DNA of 64,000 nt from positions 248,001 through 312,000 of the forward strand of contig NW_026110563.1 of NCBI RefSeq assembly GCF_024679095.1. The letters are read 5' to 3'. Shown here in pieces: positions 1 through 16,692 of the stretch. This DNA is from Eriocheir sinensis (lineage: Eukaryota; Arthropoda; Malacostraca; Decapoda; Varunidae). Numbering within the stretch: position 1 is the first letter of the stretch; every line of letters starts with the position of its first letter. The translations under genes were made by a program, and so were the position numbers. Below the pieces are notes generated by a model, which was not told where the DNA came from, ran no database searches, and saw only the letters and a list, made by a program, of their open reading frames with translations.

Positions 1-1084
1 AATATAAATATACAAAATGCACATAAAATAACGTAAATTTGTATAAAACTATATACAAAAATACACAGAAGTAATTAAATTTGCATGAAAATAGATATAC
101 AAAATACACACAAAATAAGCTAAATTTGAATTGAAATATATATACAAAATACATTAAATAAAGTAAATTCGTTTCAAAATATTTTTAACAAATACACATC
201 TAATCACGTAAATTTGTAAAAAAAATTTATAAACAAAATACACATTAAGTAATGTAAATACGTATAAAAAAATATTTACAAAATACTCCAATATTCAAGT
301 CATTCGTATCAAAATAAATAAACAAAAAACTAATTAAATAATGTAAATTTGTATGAGAAAACATATACAAAATACACATAAAATAACGTTTTATGTTTCT
401 ATAAAAATATATGTACAAAAATGCACATAAAATTAGTTTGCATAAAAAAATATATACAAAACACACATTAGATAATGTAAATGAGTATAAAAATATGTAT
501 ACAAAATACCTATGAAATAATCTAAATTCGTATCGAGTTAAATTAAGAAAATAACAATAAAATAATGTAATTTTGGATGAAAATATATATAGAAAACACA
601 CATAAAATAACCTAAATACAAATACAAATATACACATTAAATAGTTTAAAATTGAATGAAATAAATATACAAAATAAACATAAAATAAGGTAAATTTGTA
701 ATAAAATATATGTAAGAATATACATACGAATACACATAAAATAACGTAGATTTCTATAAAAATACATATACAAAATACACATAATATTAAGTAAATACGT
801 ATAAAAAAATGTATACAAAATACACATAAAATAATGTAAATTCGTATAAAATAATGTAAATTTGTATCAAAATACTTATAAAAATACACATATAATAACG
901 TAAATTTGTACAAAAATATATAAACAAAATACACATTAAATAATGTAAATACGTATAAAAAAAATGTACAAAATACACAAATAATCATGTAATTCGTATC
1001 AAAATAAATAGACAAAATACCAATAAAATAATGTAAATTTCTATGAGAAAACATATACAAAATACACATAAATAACGCAAATAT
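1..1084 (-). repeat. Satellite block, '-' orientation (B1)
   Basis: The A-rich strand is shown, so the T-rich strand is minus. The open frame at 245-1087 (280 codons on minus) is just the 15-codon unit read through about 18 times. Bases 1 to about 720 recur in the same orientation at about 38,480-39,190. The whole block recurs inverted at about 14,990-16,043, where paired positions sum to about 16,043-16,067. The left end is cut by the window edge. Confidence 0.9.
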
Positions 1085-1170
1085 CAATAAAAATATATAT
1101 AATATAATATTTTTTTAAACATATTTAAAATATTTATTGTATATTATGTATATATATTATATCCAAATTT
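1085..1170 (-). repeat. Junction element J, copy 1
   Basis: A run made almost only of A and T (tataatataatattt, tttaaaatatttattgta, tattatgtatatatatta) joins a '-' block to a '+' block. It is nearly the exact reverse complement of 14,903-14,988 and close to 6,539-6,622. Its right half also occurs inside ordinary '+' arrays near 41,890, 51,560 and 56,285, so J looks like a fixed inversion breakpoint and not a separate inserted element. Confidence 0.8.
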
Positions 1171-2136
1171 ACGTTTTTTAATATGTATATGTTTATATAT
1201 TTTCATACAAATTTACATTATTTTATGTGAGTTTTGTATATGTATTTCAATACAAATTTGCCTAACTTTATGTGTATTTTGCATATCTATTTTCAAACAA
1301 ATTTAAATTATTTTTGTGTATTTTTGTATATATTTTTATACAAATTTACGTTATTTTATTAATATTCTGCTCATTCATTTTGATACGATTTGACATTATT
1401 CTATGTGTATTTTGTATATATTTTTCATACAAATTTACGTTATTTTATGTGTATTTATTTATATATTTTGACACAAATTTACAATATTTTATGGGTATTT
1501 TGTATATATATTTCAAAAGAAATTTACCTAGTTTTATGTATATTTTGAATATCTATTTTCATTCAAACTCAAATTATTTTTATGTATTTTTGTATATATT
1601 TCAATACAAATTTTAGTTAGGTTATGTGTATTTTGTAAATCTATTTTCATTCAAATATATATTATTTTATTGGTATTTTGTTGATTAATATTGATACGAA
1701 TTTACATTATTTTATATGTACTTTGTATATATATTTTTATACGCATTTACATTATTTAATATTTATTTTGAGTATATAATTTTATACAAATTCATGGTAT
1801 TTTATGTGTATTTTTATATATATTTTCATATAAATTTACATTATTTTATGTGTATTTTGTACATATATTTCATTACAAATTTACCTTATTTTATGTTTAT
1901 TTTGTATGTGTATTTTGTACATTTATATTTATACAAATACACATTGTTTTATTGGTATTTTGTTTATTTAATTTGTTTCGAATTTACATTATTTGATGTG
2001 TATTTTGTTTACATTTTTTTATACGTATTTACTTAATTTTATGTGTATTTTGTATATATATTTTTATAGAAATCTACGTTATTTTATGTGTATTTGAACA
2101 TATATTTTGAAACAAATTTACATTGTTTTATATGTA
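1171..2136 (+). repeat. Satellite block, '+' orientation (B2)
   Basis: T-rich on the plus strand, about 21 units. It contains the attctgctcattcatt variant (about 1,365), the ttcaaaagaaatttacc variant (about 1,515) and the ttttattggtattttg variant (about 1,950). The open frames at 1272-1616 and 1716-2036 are unit read-through. Its first part is inverted at 14,200-14,900. Confidence 0.9.
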
Positions 2137-2405
2137 CAATAAGGTACATTTTTATTGAAATAGATATGCAAAATACATATAAAGCAATGTAAATTTGTTT
2201 CAAAATATGTATACGAATACACATAAAATAACGTAGATTTCAATAAAAATATATATACAAAATACACATAAAATGAAGTAAATACGTATAAAAAATGTAT
2301 ACAAAATACACATAAAATAATGTAAATTCGTATCAAAATAAATAAACAAAATACCAATAAAAGAATGTGTATTTGTATAAATATAAATATACAAAATACA
2401 CATAA
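1905..2405. repeat. Hairpin H1: inverted repeat, ~230-bp arms, ~40-bp loop
   Basis: Left arm about 1,905-2,136 and right arm about 2,174-2,405 are reverse complements with paired positions summing to 4,309-4,310. Examples are cattg at 2,121 with caatg at 2,185, and attgg at 1,951 with ccaat at 2,354. The arms differ at scattered bases. The loop (acaataaggtac and on to tatgcaaaat) is itself satellite of the right-hand orientation. Confidence 0.85.
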
Positions 2406-3560
2406 AATAACGTAAATTTATATAAAACTATATACAAAAATACACAGAAGTAATTAAATTTGTATGAAAATATATACAAAACACACACAAAATAAGCTAA
2501 ATTTGAATTGAAACATATATACAAAATACATGAAATAAAGTAAATTGGTATCAAAATATTTATACAAATACACATATAATAACGTAAATTTGTATGAAAA
2601 TATATTAACAAAATACACATTAAATAATGTTAATACGTATAAAAAAAAATATGTACAAAATACACATATAATCATGTAATTCGTATCAAAATAAATAAAC
2701 AAAATACCAATAAAATAATAAAAATTTGTATGAGTAAACGTGTATAAATATAAATGTACAAAATACACATACAAAATAAACATAAAATAAGGTAAATTTG
2801 TAATGAAATATATGTACAAAATACACATAAAATAATGTAAATTTATATGAAAATATATATACAAATACACATAAAATATCATGAATTTGTATAAAATTAT
2901 ATATTCAAAATATATATTAAATAATGTAAATGCGTATAAAAAAATATATAAAAAGTACATATAAAATAATGTAAATTCGTATCAATATAAATCAAGAAAA
3001 TACCAATAAAATAATATATATTTGATTGAAAATAGATTTACAAAATACACATAACATAACTAAAATTTGTATTGAAATATATACAAAAATACATAAAATA
3101 TTTGAACTTGTATTAAAATAAATATACAAAATGCACATACAACTAGGTAAATTTGTATTGAAATAGATATACAAAATACATATAAAATAATGTAAATTTG
3201 TTTCAAAATATACATGCGAATACACATAACATAACGCAGATTTCTATAAAAATATATACAAAATACACATAATATTAAGTAAATTCGTATAAAATAATGA
3301 ATTCAAACTACACATAAAATAATGTAAATTTGTATAAAATAATGTAAATTTGTATCAAAATACTTATAAAATACACATATAATAATTAAATTTGTATAAA
3401 AATATATAAACAAAATACATTAAATAATGTAAATACGTATAAAAAATGTACAAAATACACATAATCATGTAAATTTGTATCAAAATAAATAGACAAAATA
3501 CCAATAAAATAATGTAAATTTCTGTAGAAAACATATACAAAATACACATAAATAACGCAA
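2174..3560 (-). repeat. Satellite block, '-' orientation (B3)
   Basis: A-rich on plus. Open frames at 2118-2357, 2333-2620 and 2454-2960 on minus are unit read-through. Beyond hairpin H1, about 2,690-2,960 is a second inverted partner of 1,716-1,990 with a different pairing sum (about 4,676). The right arm is therefore longer than a simple fold-back of the left arm. Confidence 0.9.
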
Positions 3561-3660
3561 ATATCAATAAAAATATATATAATATAATATAATTTAAATT
3601 CTCGTCAAAATATTTAAAATATTTAATGTATATTATGTATATATATATTTATCAAATTTA
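3561..3660 (-). repeat. Junction element J, copy 2 (variant)
   Basis: Same '-' to '+' switch as at 1,085, but the centre reads aatttaaattctcgtcaaaa. That string is otherwise found at ordinary units near 9,528 and 31,425. This suggests that part of the junction was overwritten by a neighbouring unit. Confidence 0.7.
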
Positions 3661-5092
3661 CGTGATTTTATGTATATATTTATATATTTTCATACAAATT
3701 TACATTATTTTATGTGAGTTTTGTATATGTATTCAATACAAATTTGCCTAACTTTTATGTGTATTTTGCATATCTATTTTCAAACAAATTTAAATTATTT
3801 TGTGTATTTTGTATATATTTTTACAAATACAAATTGTTATTATTTTGTATATATATTTTCCTACAAATATACATTCTTTTATTGGAATTTTGTGTATTTA
3901 ATTTTTCACGAATTTACATTATTTTATGTGTATTTTGTATATATATTTTTCTACGTATTTAAATTATTTTATGAGTATTTTATATATACATTTTCATAAA
4001 AATATACGTTATTTTATTGTGTGTATTCGTATATATTTTGAAACAAATTTTATACAAATTCATGTTATTTTATGTGTATTTGTATATATATTTTCATACA
4101 AATTTTTATTATTTTATGTGTATTCTTACATATATTTTATTACAAATTTACCTTATTTTATGTTTATTTTGTATATTTATTTCATTTAATATAAACAAAT
4201 TTAAATTTATTGTATATGCATTTTGTATATTAATTTTAATACAAATTTAATTATTCTATGTGTATTTTTCTATATGTATTTTTATAAAAATATGCTTTAT
4301 TCTATGGGTATTTTGCTTCTTTATTTTCATACAAATTTACGTTATTTTATTGATATTCTGCTCATTCATTTTGATACGATTTGACATTATTCTCTGTGTA
4401 TTTTGTATATATTTATTTATATATTTTGACACAAATTTGCAATATTTTATGGGTATTTTGTATATATATTTCAAAAGAAATTTACCTAGTTTTATGTGTA
4501 TTTTGAATATCTATTTTCATTCAAACTCAAATTATTTTTATGTATTTTTGTATCAATTTCAATACAAATTTTAATTTGGTTATGTGTATTTTGTAAATCT
4601 ATTTTCATTCAAATATATATTATTTTATTGGTATTTTGTTGATTGATATTGATACGAATTTACATTATTTTATATGTACTTTCTATATATATTTTTATAC
4701 GCATTCACATTATTTAATATTTATTTTGAGTATATAATTTTATACAAATTCATGGTATTTTATGTGTATTTTTATATATATTTTCATATAAATTTACATT
4801 ATTTTATGTGTATTTGTACATATATTTCATTACAAATTTACCTTATTTTATATTTATTTTGTATGTGTATTTTGTACATTTATATTTATACAAATACACA
4901 TTCTTTTATTGGTATTTTGTTTATTTATTTTGTTTCGAATTTACATTATTTGATGTGTATTTTGTTTACATTTTTTTATACGTATTTACTTAATTTTATG
5001 TGTGTTTTGTATATATATTTTTATAGAAATCTACGTTATTTTATGTGCATTCGTACATATATTTTGAAACAAATTTACATTGTTTTATATGT
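3661..5092 (+). repeat. Satellite block, '+' orientation (B4)
   Basis: About 32 units. Open frames at 3714-3962, 3926-4189, 4260-4574 and 4674-5099 are repeat read-through in different frames. The frames shift wherever the unit has gained or lost a base. Confidence 0.9.
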
Positions 5093-5363
5093 ACAATAAG
5101 GTAAATTTTTATTGAAATAGATATGCAAAATACATATAAAGCAATGTAAATTTGTTTCAAAATATGTTTACGAATACACATAAAATAACGTAGATTTCAA
5201 TAAAAATATATATACAAAATACACATAAAATGAAGTAAATACGTATAAAAAATATATACAAAATACACATAAAATAATGTAAATTCGAATCAAAATAAAT
5301 AAACAAAATACCAATAAAAGAATGTGTATTTGTATAAATATAAATATACAAAATACACATAAA
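4862..5363. repeat. Hairpin H2: inverted repeat, ~230-bp arms
   Basis: Arms are about 4,862-5,092 and 5,133-5,363, with pairing sum 10,225 and a loop of about 40 bp. Over the inner 70 bp I count about six mismatches between the arms. It is the same hairpin as H1, carried by HOR1 copy 2. Confidence 0.85.
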
Positions 5364-6538
5364 ATAACGTAAATTTATATAAAACTATATACAAAAATAC
5401 ACAGAAGTAATTAAATTTGTATGAAAATATATACAAAACACACACAAAATAAGCTAAATTTGAATTGAAATATATATATAAAATACATGAAATAAAGTAA
5501 ATTGGTATTAAAATATTTATACAAATACACATATAATAACGTAAAATTGTATGAAAATATATAAACAAAATACACATTAAATAATGTTAATACGTATAAA
5601 AAAATGTGTACAAAATACACATATAATCATGTAATTCGTATCAAAATAAATAAACAAAAAACCAATAAAATAATAAAAATTTGTATGAGTAAACGTGTAT
5701 AAATATAAATGTACAAAATACACATACAAAATAAACATAAAATAAGGTAAATTTGTAATGAAATATATGTACAAAATACACATAAAATAATGTAATAAAT
5801 AAACATAAAATAAGGTATATTTGTAATAAAATACATGTACAAAATACACATACAATAATGTAAATTTATATGAAAATATATATACAAATACACATAAAAT
5901 ACCATGAATTTGTATAAAAATATATTTTCAAAATAAATATTAAATAATGTAAGAGCGTATAAGAACATATATACAAAGTACATATAAAATGAAAATTAAG
6001 ATGCAAAATACCTATAAAATAACGCATTTTTTTATAAAATTATTGATACCAAAATACACATAAAATATTTGAACTTGTATTAAAATAAATATACAAAATG
6101 CACATACAATAAGGTAAATTTGTATTGAAATAGATATGGAAAATACATATAAAATAATGTAAATTTGTTTCAAAATATACATGCGAATACACATAACATA
6201 ACGCAGATTTCTATAAAAATACATATACAAAATACACATAATATTAAGTAAATACGTATAAAAAAATGTATACAAAATACACATAAAATAATGTAAATTC
6301 GTATAAAATAATGTAAATTTGTATCAAAATACTTATAAAATACACATATAATAACGTAAATTTGTATAAAAATATATAAACAAAATACACATTAAATAAT
6401 GTAAATACGTATAAAAAAAATGTACAAAATACACAAATAATCATGTAATTCGTATCAAAATAAATAGACAAAATACCAATAAAATAATGTAAATTTCTGT
6501 GAGAAAACATATACAAAATACACATAAATAACGCAAAT
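5133..6538 (-). repeat. Satellite block, '-' orientation (B5)
   Basis: A-rich on plus. It includes an out-of-order join at about 5,983-6,060, where short segments from another part of the cycle follow one another. The segment 6,244-6,543 repeats the end of block B1 (805-1,087). Confidence 0.88.
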
Positions 6539-6622
6539 ATCAATAAAAATATATATAATATAATATATTTTTAAAAATATTTAAAATATTTAATGTATAT
6601 TATGTATATATATTTTATCCAA
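6539..6622 (-). repeat. Junction element J, copy 3
   Basis: Nearly identical to copy 1 (tataatataatata, tttaaaatatttaatgta, tattatgtatatatattt). It marks the start of HOR1 copy 3. Confidence 0.8.
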
Positions 6623-8070
6623 ATTTACGTGATTTTATATGTATATGTTTATATATTTTCATACAAATTTACATTATTTTATGTGAGTTTTGTATATGTA
6701 TTTCATTACAAATTTGCCTAACTTTATGTGTATTTTGCATATCTATTTTCAAACAAATTTAAATTATTTTTGTGTATTTTTGTATATATTTTTATACAAA
6801 TTTTAGTTATTTTATTTGTTTTTTGTATGTATATTTTCCTACAAATATACATTCTTTTATTGGAATTTTGTGTATTTAATTTTTCACGAATTTACATTAT
6901 TTTATGTGTATTTTGTATATATATTTTTCTACGTATTTAAATTATTTTATGAGTATTTTATATATACATTTTCATAAAAATTTACGTTATTTTATTGTGT
7001 GTATTCGTATATATTTTGAAACAAATTTTATACAAATTCATGTTATTTTATGTGTATTTGTATATATATTTTCATACAAATTTTTATTATTTTATGTGTA
7101 TTCTTACATATATTTTATTACAAATTTACCTTATTTTATGTTTATTTTGTATATTTATTTCATTTAATATAAACAAATTTAAATTTATTGTATATGCATT
7201 TTGTATATTAATTTTAATACAAATTTAATTATTCTATGTGTATTTTTCTATATGTATTTTTATAAAAATATGCTTTATTCTATGGGTATTTTGCTTCTTT
7301 ATTTTCATACAAATTTACGTTATTTTATTGATATTCTGCTCATTCATTTTGATACGATTTGACATTATTCTCTGTGTATTTTGTATATATTTATTTATAT
7401 ATTTTGACACAAATTTGCAATATTTTATGGGTATTTTGTATATATATTTCAAAAGAAATTTACCTAGTTTTATGTGTATTTTGAATATCTATTTTCATTC
7501 AAACTCAAATTATTTTTATGTATTTTTGTATCAATTTCAATACAAATTTTAATTTGGTTATGTGTATTTTGTAAATCTATTTTCATTCAAATATATATTA
7601 TTTTATTGGTATTTTGTTGATTGATATTGATACGAATTTACATTATTTTATATGTACTTTCTATATATATTTTTATACGCATTCACATTATTTAATATTT
7701 ATTTTGAGTATATAATTTTATACAAATTCATGGTATTTTATGTGTATTTTTATATATATTTTCATATAAATTTACATTATTTTATGTGTATTTGTACATA
7801 TATTTCATTACAAATTTACCTTATTTTATATTTATTATGTATGTGTATTTTGTACATTTATATTTATACAAATACACATTCTTTTATTGGTATTTTGTTT
7901 ATTTATTTTGTTTCGAATTTACATTATTTGATGTGTATTTTGTTTACATTTTTTTACACGTATTTACTTAATTTTATGTGTGTTTTGTATATATATTTTT
8001 ATAGAAATCTACGTTATTTTATGTGCATTCGTACATATATTTTGAAACAAATTTACATTGTTTTATATGT
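6623..8070 (+). repeat. Satellite block, '+' orientation (B6)
   Basis: About 32 units, a near-duplicate of block B4. Differences seen include an A for T at about 7,837 and a C for T at about 7,957. Confidence 0.9.
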
Positions 8071-8108
8071 ACAATAAGGTAAATTTTTATTGAAATAGAT
8101 ATGCAAAA

Positions 8109-12360
<4,252 letters not shown>

Positions 12361-12364
12361 TATA

Positions 12365-12430
12365 TATTCAACCATTAAATGTACCAATATTTTAAAAATA
12401 TATTATATTATATATATTTTTATTGATATT
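12365..12430 (+). repeat. Junction element J, copy 4 (inverted, partial)
   Basis: The string aatattttaaaaatatatta followed by ttatatatatttttattgat matches the reverse complement of copies 1-3. Just to its left, 12,335-12,360 carries the same join (ataaaat then gaaaattaagatgc) seen at about 5,983, followed by unusual sequence (caaccattaaatgtacc). Confidence 0.7.
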
Positions 12431-13921
12431 TACGTACATTTTCATGTGTATTATTCTATATCATATTTCTCTAGAAATTTACATTATTTTTAATGTGTAT
12501 TCGTATATAGGTTGTTTTGATACAAATTATCACTTTTATATTATTATGCATATTTTTCAATGTACATTTACCTTATACGTATTTACATTTTGTATATTAA
12601 TGTCTATTTTAAATTTATATATTTTATACAAATTCATGTATATGTATTTATAAAATATGCTATTTGATACAGGTAATTTACATCTTTATTTCATCTTTAA
12701 TTTACATTATTTTATGTGATATTTTGCTCATACATTTTTATACGTATTTCATATTATTATTTGTATTTTGTATATATTTTTCATACAAATCCTACGTTAT
12801 GTTATGTCTGTATTCATGTATATCTCTTTTGAAACTTTCAAATTTACAATATTTTATGAGTATTTTGTCCATATCTATTTCAAATTTAATTTGCACTATT
12901 ATGTGTATGTGCATTTTGAATATCTATTTTAATACAAGTTCAAATTATTTTACCCTGTATTTTTTGTATCATATTTTATAAAAAAATGCGTTAGTTTCAT
13001 TATGAGTATTTTTGCTAATCATAATTTTCATTTGCAATATATACTTTATTTTGTATATATTCCAGTATATACGCTCTTACATTGTTAATATTTATTTTGA
13101 AAATATATTTTATACAAATTACATGATATTTTATGTGTATTTGTATATATATTTTCATATAAATTCTGACATTATTGTATATATATTTTGTACATGTATA
13201 ATTTTATTACAAATCTACTGATATTTTATGTTTATTTGTATATATGTCATCTAATTTATTATTTATGTGTATTTTTTGTACATACCTATTTCATTACAAA
13301 TTTACCTTATTTTTATGTTTATTTACATGTATGTGTATTTTGTACATTTATATTTATACATTTACTCATACACAAATTTTTATTATTTTATTGGTATTTT
13401 GTTTATTTATTTTGATACGAATTACATGATTATATGTGTATTTTGTACATATTTTTTTTTATACGTATTAACATTATTTAATGTATTATTATTTTGTTAA
13501 TATATTTTCATACAAATTTACGTTATTATATGTATTTGTATAAATATTTTTGATATAATTTACTTTTATTTCATGTATTTTTGTATATGTTTCAATTCAA
13601 ATTTAACTTATTTTGTGTGTGTTTTGTATATATTTTCATACAAATTTAATTACTTCTGTGTATTTTTGTATATAGTTTTTATATAAATTTACGTTATTTA
13701 TGTGTATTTTGTGTATTTATATTTATACAAATACACATTCTTTTATTAGTATTTTGTTTATTTATTTTGATGCAATTTACATTATTTTATGTATTTTGTA
13801 TACATTTTTATAAGTATTTACTTCATTTTATGTGTATTTTGTATATATATTTTATTGAAATCTACGTTATTTTATGTGTATTCGTATACATATTTTGAAA
13901 CAAATTTACATTGCTTTATAT
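12430..13921 (+). repeat. Satellite block, '+' orientation, indel-rich (B8)
   Basis: T-rich on plus. From 12,430 to about 13,260 the units are recognisable but carry many single-base gains and losses, far more than the HOR1 copies. From about 13,320 the pattern is cleaner. The block is inverted relative to part of 5,600-6,000 and 8,560-8,800. Confidence 0.85.
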
Positions 13922-14170
13922 GTATTTTGCATATCTATTTCAATAAAATGTACATATTGTACATATAAAACAATGTAAATTTGTTTCAAAATATATGTAC
14001 GAATACACATAAAATAACGGAATTTCTATAAAATATATATACAAAATACATAAAATAAGTAAATACGTATAAAAAATGTATACAAAATACACATTAAATA
14101 ATGTAAATTCGTGTCAAATTAAATAAACAAAATACCAATAAAGAATGTGTATTGTATAAATATAAATGTA
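13700..14170. repeat. Hairpin H4: inverted repeat, ~210-bp arms
   Basis: Arms are about 13,700-13,921 and 13,959-14,170, with pairing sum about 27,884 (cattg at 13,909 with caatg at 13,971). It is the same hairpin type as H1-H3, present here in the inverted copy of the region, with an altered loop (aaaatgtacatattgt). Confidence 0.78.
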
Positions 14171-14902
14171 CAAAATACACATACAAAATACACATAAAAT
14201 AAAAGTAAATTTATAATAAAACTATATGTACAAATACACATAAAATAATTTAAATTGTATGAAAATATATAAAAATACACATAAATACCATATTTGTATA
14301 AAATTATATAAAATACACTAAAATAATGTAAATTTGTATAAAATATATATACAAAGTACATATAAAATAATGTAAATTTATCAATATTAATCAAAAATAC
14401 CAATAAAATAATATAAATTTGAATGAAATATATATACAAAATACACATAACCTAACTAAAATTTGTATTGAAATATATACAAAATACATAAAATAATTTG
14501 AGTTTGAATGAAAATAGATATTCAAAATATACATAAAATAAGGTAAATTTCTTTTAAAATATATATACAAAATACCCATAAAATATTATAAATTTGTGTC
14601 CAAAATATATAAATAAATACACATAAAATAACAATTTGAATGAAAATATATACAAAATACACATAAAATAATGTCAAATCGTATCAAAATGAATGAGCAG
14701 AATATTAATAAAATAACGTAAATTTGTATAAAAATATATACAAAAATACACAAAAATAATTTAAATTTGTTTGAAAATAGATATGCAAAATACACATAAA
14801 GTTAGGCAAATTTGTATTGAAATACATATACAAAACTCACATAAAATAATGTAAATTTGTATGAAAATATATAAACATATACATATAAAATAACGTAAAT
14901 TT
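13959..14902 (-). repeat. Satellite block, '-' orientation (B9)
   Basis: Inverted copy of about 1,171-2,000. The segment 14,586-14,795 mirrors 1,272-1,480 and has the same shortened join (missing 480 bp) as HOR1 copy 1. Confidence 0.85.
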
Positions 14903-14988
14903 GGATATAATATATATACATAATATACAATAAATATTTTAAATATGTTTAAAAATATATTATATTATATATATTTTTATTGATATTT
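14903..14988 (+). repeat. Junction element J, copy 5
   Basis: Reverse complement of copy 1 (1,085-1,170) with only a 2-3 base length difference by eye. Confidence 0.82.
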
Positions 14989-16692
14989 GCGTTATTTATG
15001 TGTATTTTGTATTTGTTTTCTCATACAAATTTACATTATTTTATCAGTATTTTGTCTATTTATTTTGATACATTACATGATTATTGTATTTTGTGCATTT
15101 TTTATACGTATTTACATTATTTAATGTTATTTTGTTTATATATTTATACAAATTTACGTTATTATATTATTTTATAAGTATTTTGATACAAATTTACATT
15201 ATTTTATACAATTTACATTATTTTATGTGTATTTTATACATTTTTATACGTATTTACTTAATATTATGTATTTTGTATATATATTTTATAGAAATCTACG
15301 TTATTTTATGTGTATTCGTATGTATATTCTTACATATATTTTATTACAAATTTACCTTATTTTATGTTTATTTTGTATATTTATTTCATTCAATTTTAAA
15401 CTATTTAATGTGTATATTTGTATTTGTATTTAGGTTATTTTATGTGTGTTTTCTATATATTTTCATCCAAAATTACATTATTTTATTATTTATTTTCTTA
15501 ATTTAACTCGATACAATTTAGATTATTTCATAGGTATTTTGTATACATATTATTATACTCATTTACATTATCTAATGTGGGTTTTGTATATATTTTTTTA
15601 TTCAAACTAATTTTATGTGCATTTTTTTACATATATTTTTATAGAAACATAAATCTTTATTTTATTTTTTTTTTGTATATGTCTTCTCATACAAATTTAC
15701 ATTATTTAATTAGTTTTTTGTTTATTTATTTTGATACGAATGACTTGAATATTGGAGTATTTTGTAAATATTTTTTTATACGTATTTACATTACTTAATG
15801 TGTATTTTGTTTATAAATTTTTTTTACAAATTTACGTGATTAGATGTGTATTTGTTAAAAATATTTTGAAACAATTTACTTTATTTTATGTATTTTGTAT
15901 ATATATTTCAATTCAAATTTAGCTTATTTGTGTGTATTTTGTATATCTATTTTCATACAAATTTAATTACTTCTGTGTATTTTGTATATAGTTTTATACA
16001 AATTTACGTTATTTTATGTGCATTTGTATATTTATATTTATACAAATACATTCTCTTATTATTTTGTTTATTTATATTTATACGAATTTACATTATTTTA
16101 TGTGTATTTTGTATACATTTTGATTCGTATTTACTTAATTTTTTGTATTTTGTATATATATATTTATTGAAATCTACGTTATTTTATGTGTATTCGTATA
16201 TATATTTTGAAACAAATTTACGTTGTTTTATATTGTTTTGCATATCTATTTCAATACAAATTTACCTTATTGTATGTGCATTTTGTATATTTATTTTAAT
16301 ACAAATTCAAATATTTTATGTGTATTTTGGTATGTATAATTTTATAAAAAATGCGTTATTTTATAGGTATTTTGCATCTTAGTTTTCATACAAATGTACA
16401 TTATTTTATTAATATTCTGTGTATATATTTTGATACGATTTTATATTATACTATTTGTGTTTTGTATATATTTTTTTATACATATTTTCATTATTTAATG
16501 TGTATTTTTATATATATTTTATACAAATTAACGTTATTTTAAGTGTATTTATTCATATCATTTCATTCAAATTTACATTATTTTAAGTGTATTTTGTATA
16601 TGTATTTCAATACAAATTTACCTAATTTTATGTGTATTTTGTATATTTATTTTCATACAAATTTAAATTATTTTTGTGTTTTTTTGTATATA
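14989..16692 (+). repeat. Satellite block, '+' orientation (B10)
   Basis: Inverted copy of B1 up to about 16,043, with many small deletions (15,080-15,330). From about 15,320 to its end it also pairs with 37,681-39,190 as the outer part of the large palindrome. Confidence 0.87.

Larger units (their letters stand above)
1085..3560. repeat. Higher-order repeat (HOR1), copy 1, shortened
   Basis: The order is junction J, a '+' block, hairpin H (centre 2,155), a '-' block, and the next J. From the later part of its '+' block onward the same order of unit variants recurs 2,957-2,958 bp downstream. The '+' half is about 480 bp shorter than in copies 2 and 3. Near 1,345, at acaaatttacgtta, the sequence jumps directly to the attctgctcattcatt variant, which in copy 3 lies about 500 bp further on. 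Confidence 0.85.
3561..6538. repeat. Higher-order repeat (HOR1), copy 2, full length
   Basis: About 2,978 bp from J to J, with hairpin centre at 5,112. Variants from about 3,900 to 5,770 recur 2,978 bp downstream with only isolated differences; for example 4,674-5,090 against 7,652-8,068 shows about two mismatches by eye. It carries the 480-bp segment missing from copy 1. Near 5,983 the order breaks, as tacatataaaat is followed by gaaaattaagatgc in place of the usual unit. Confidence 0.88.

Noticed and set aside
245..1087. 280-codon open frame and many similar Phe/Tyr/Ile-rich frames as membrane-protein genes
   Set aside because: They follow the 45-bp period, all three frames of the same strand are open together, they swap strand with every block flip, and they have no start context or non-repetitive part.
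1085..1170. Junction J as a small transposon (MITE-like) insertion
   Set aside because: No terminal repeats or target-site duplication are visible, and its right half continues ordinary satellite found intact elsewhere.
1889..1899. Perfect match to the yeast replication-origin core (ttttatgttta)
   Set aside because: The match recurs often in this T-rich unit by composition alone; with an unknown host it says nothing about origin function.
12430..13260. Unique single-copy sequence hidden among repeats
   Set aside because: Although irregular, 45-bp unit pieces (acgtatttacatt, atgtgtattcgtatat, catacaaatcc) are visible throughout; it is degraded satellite.
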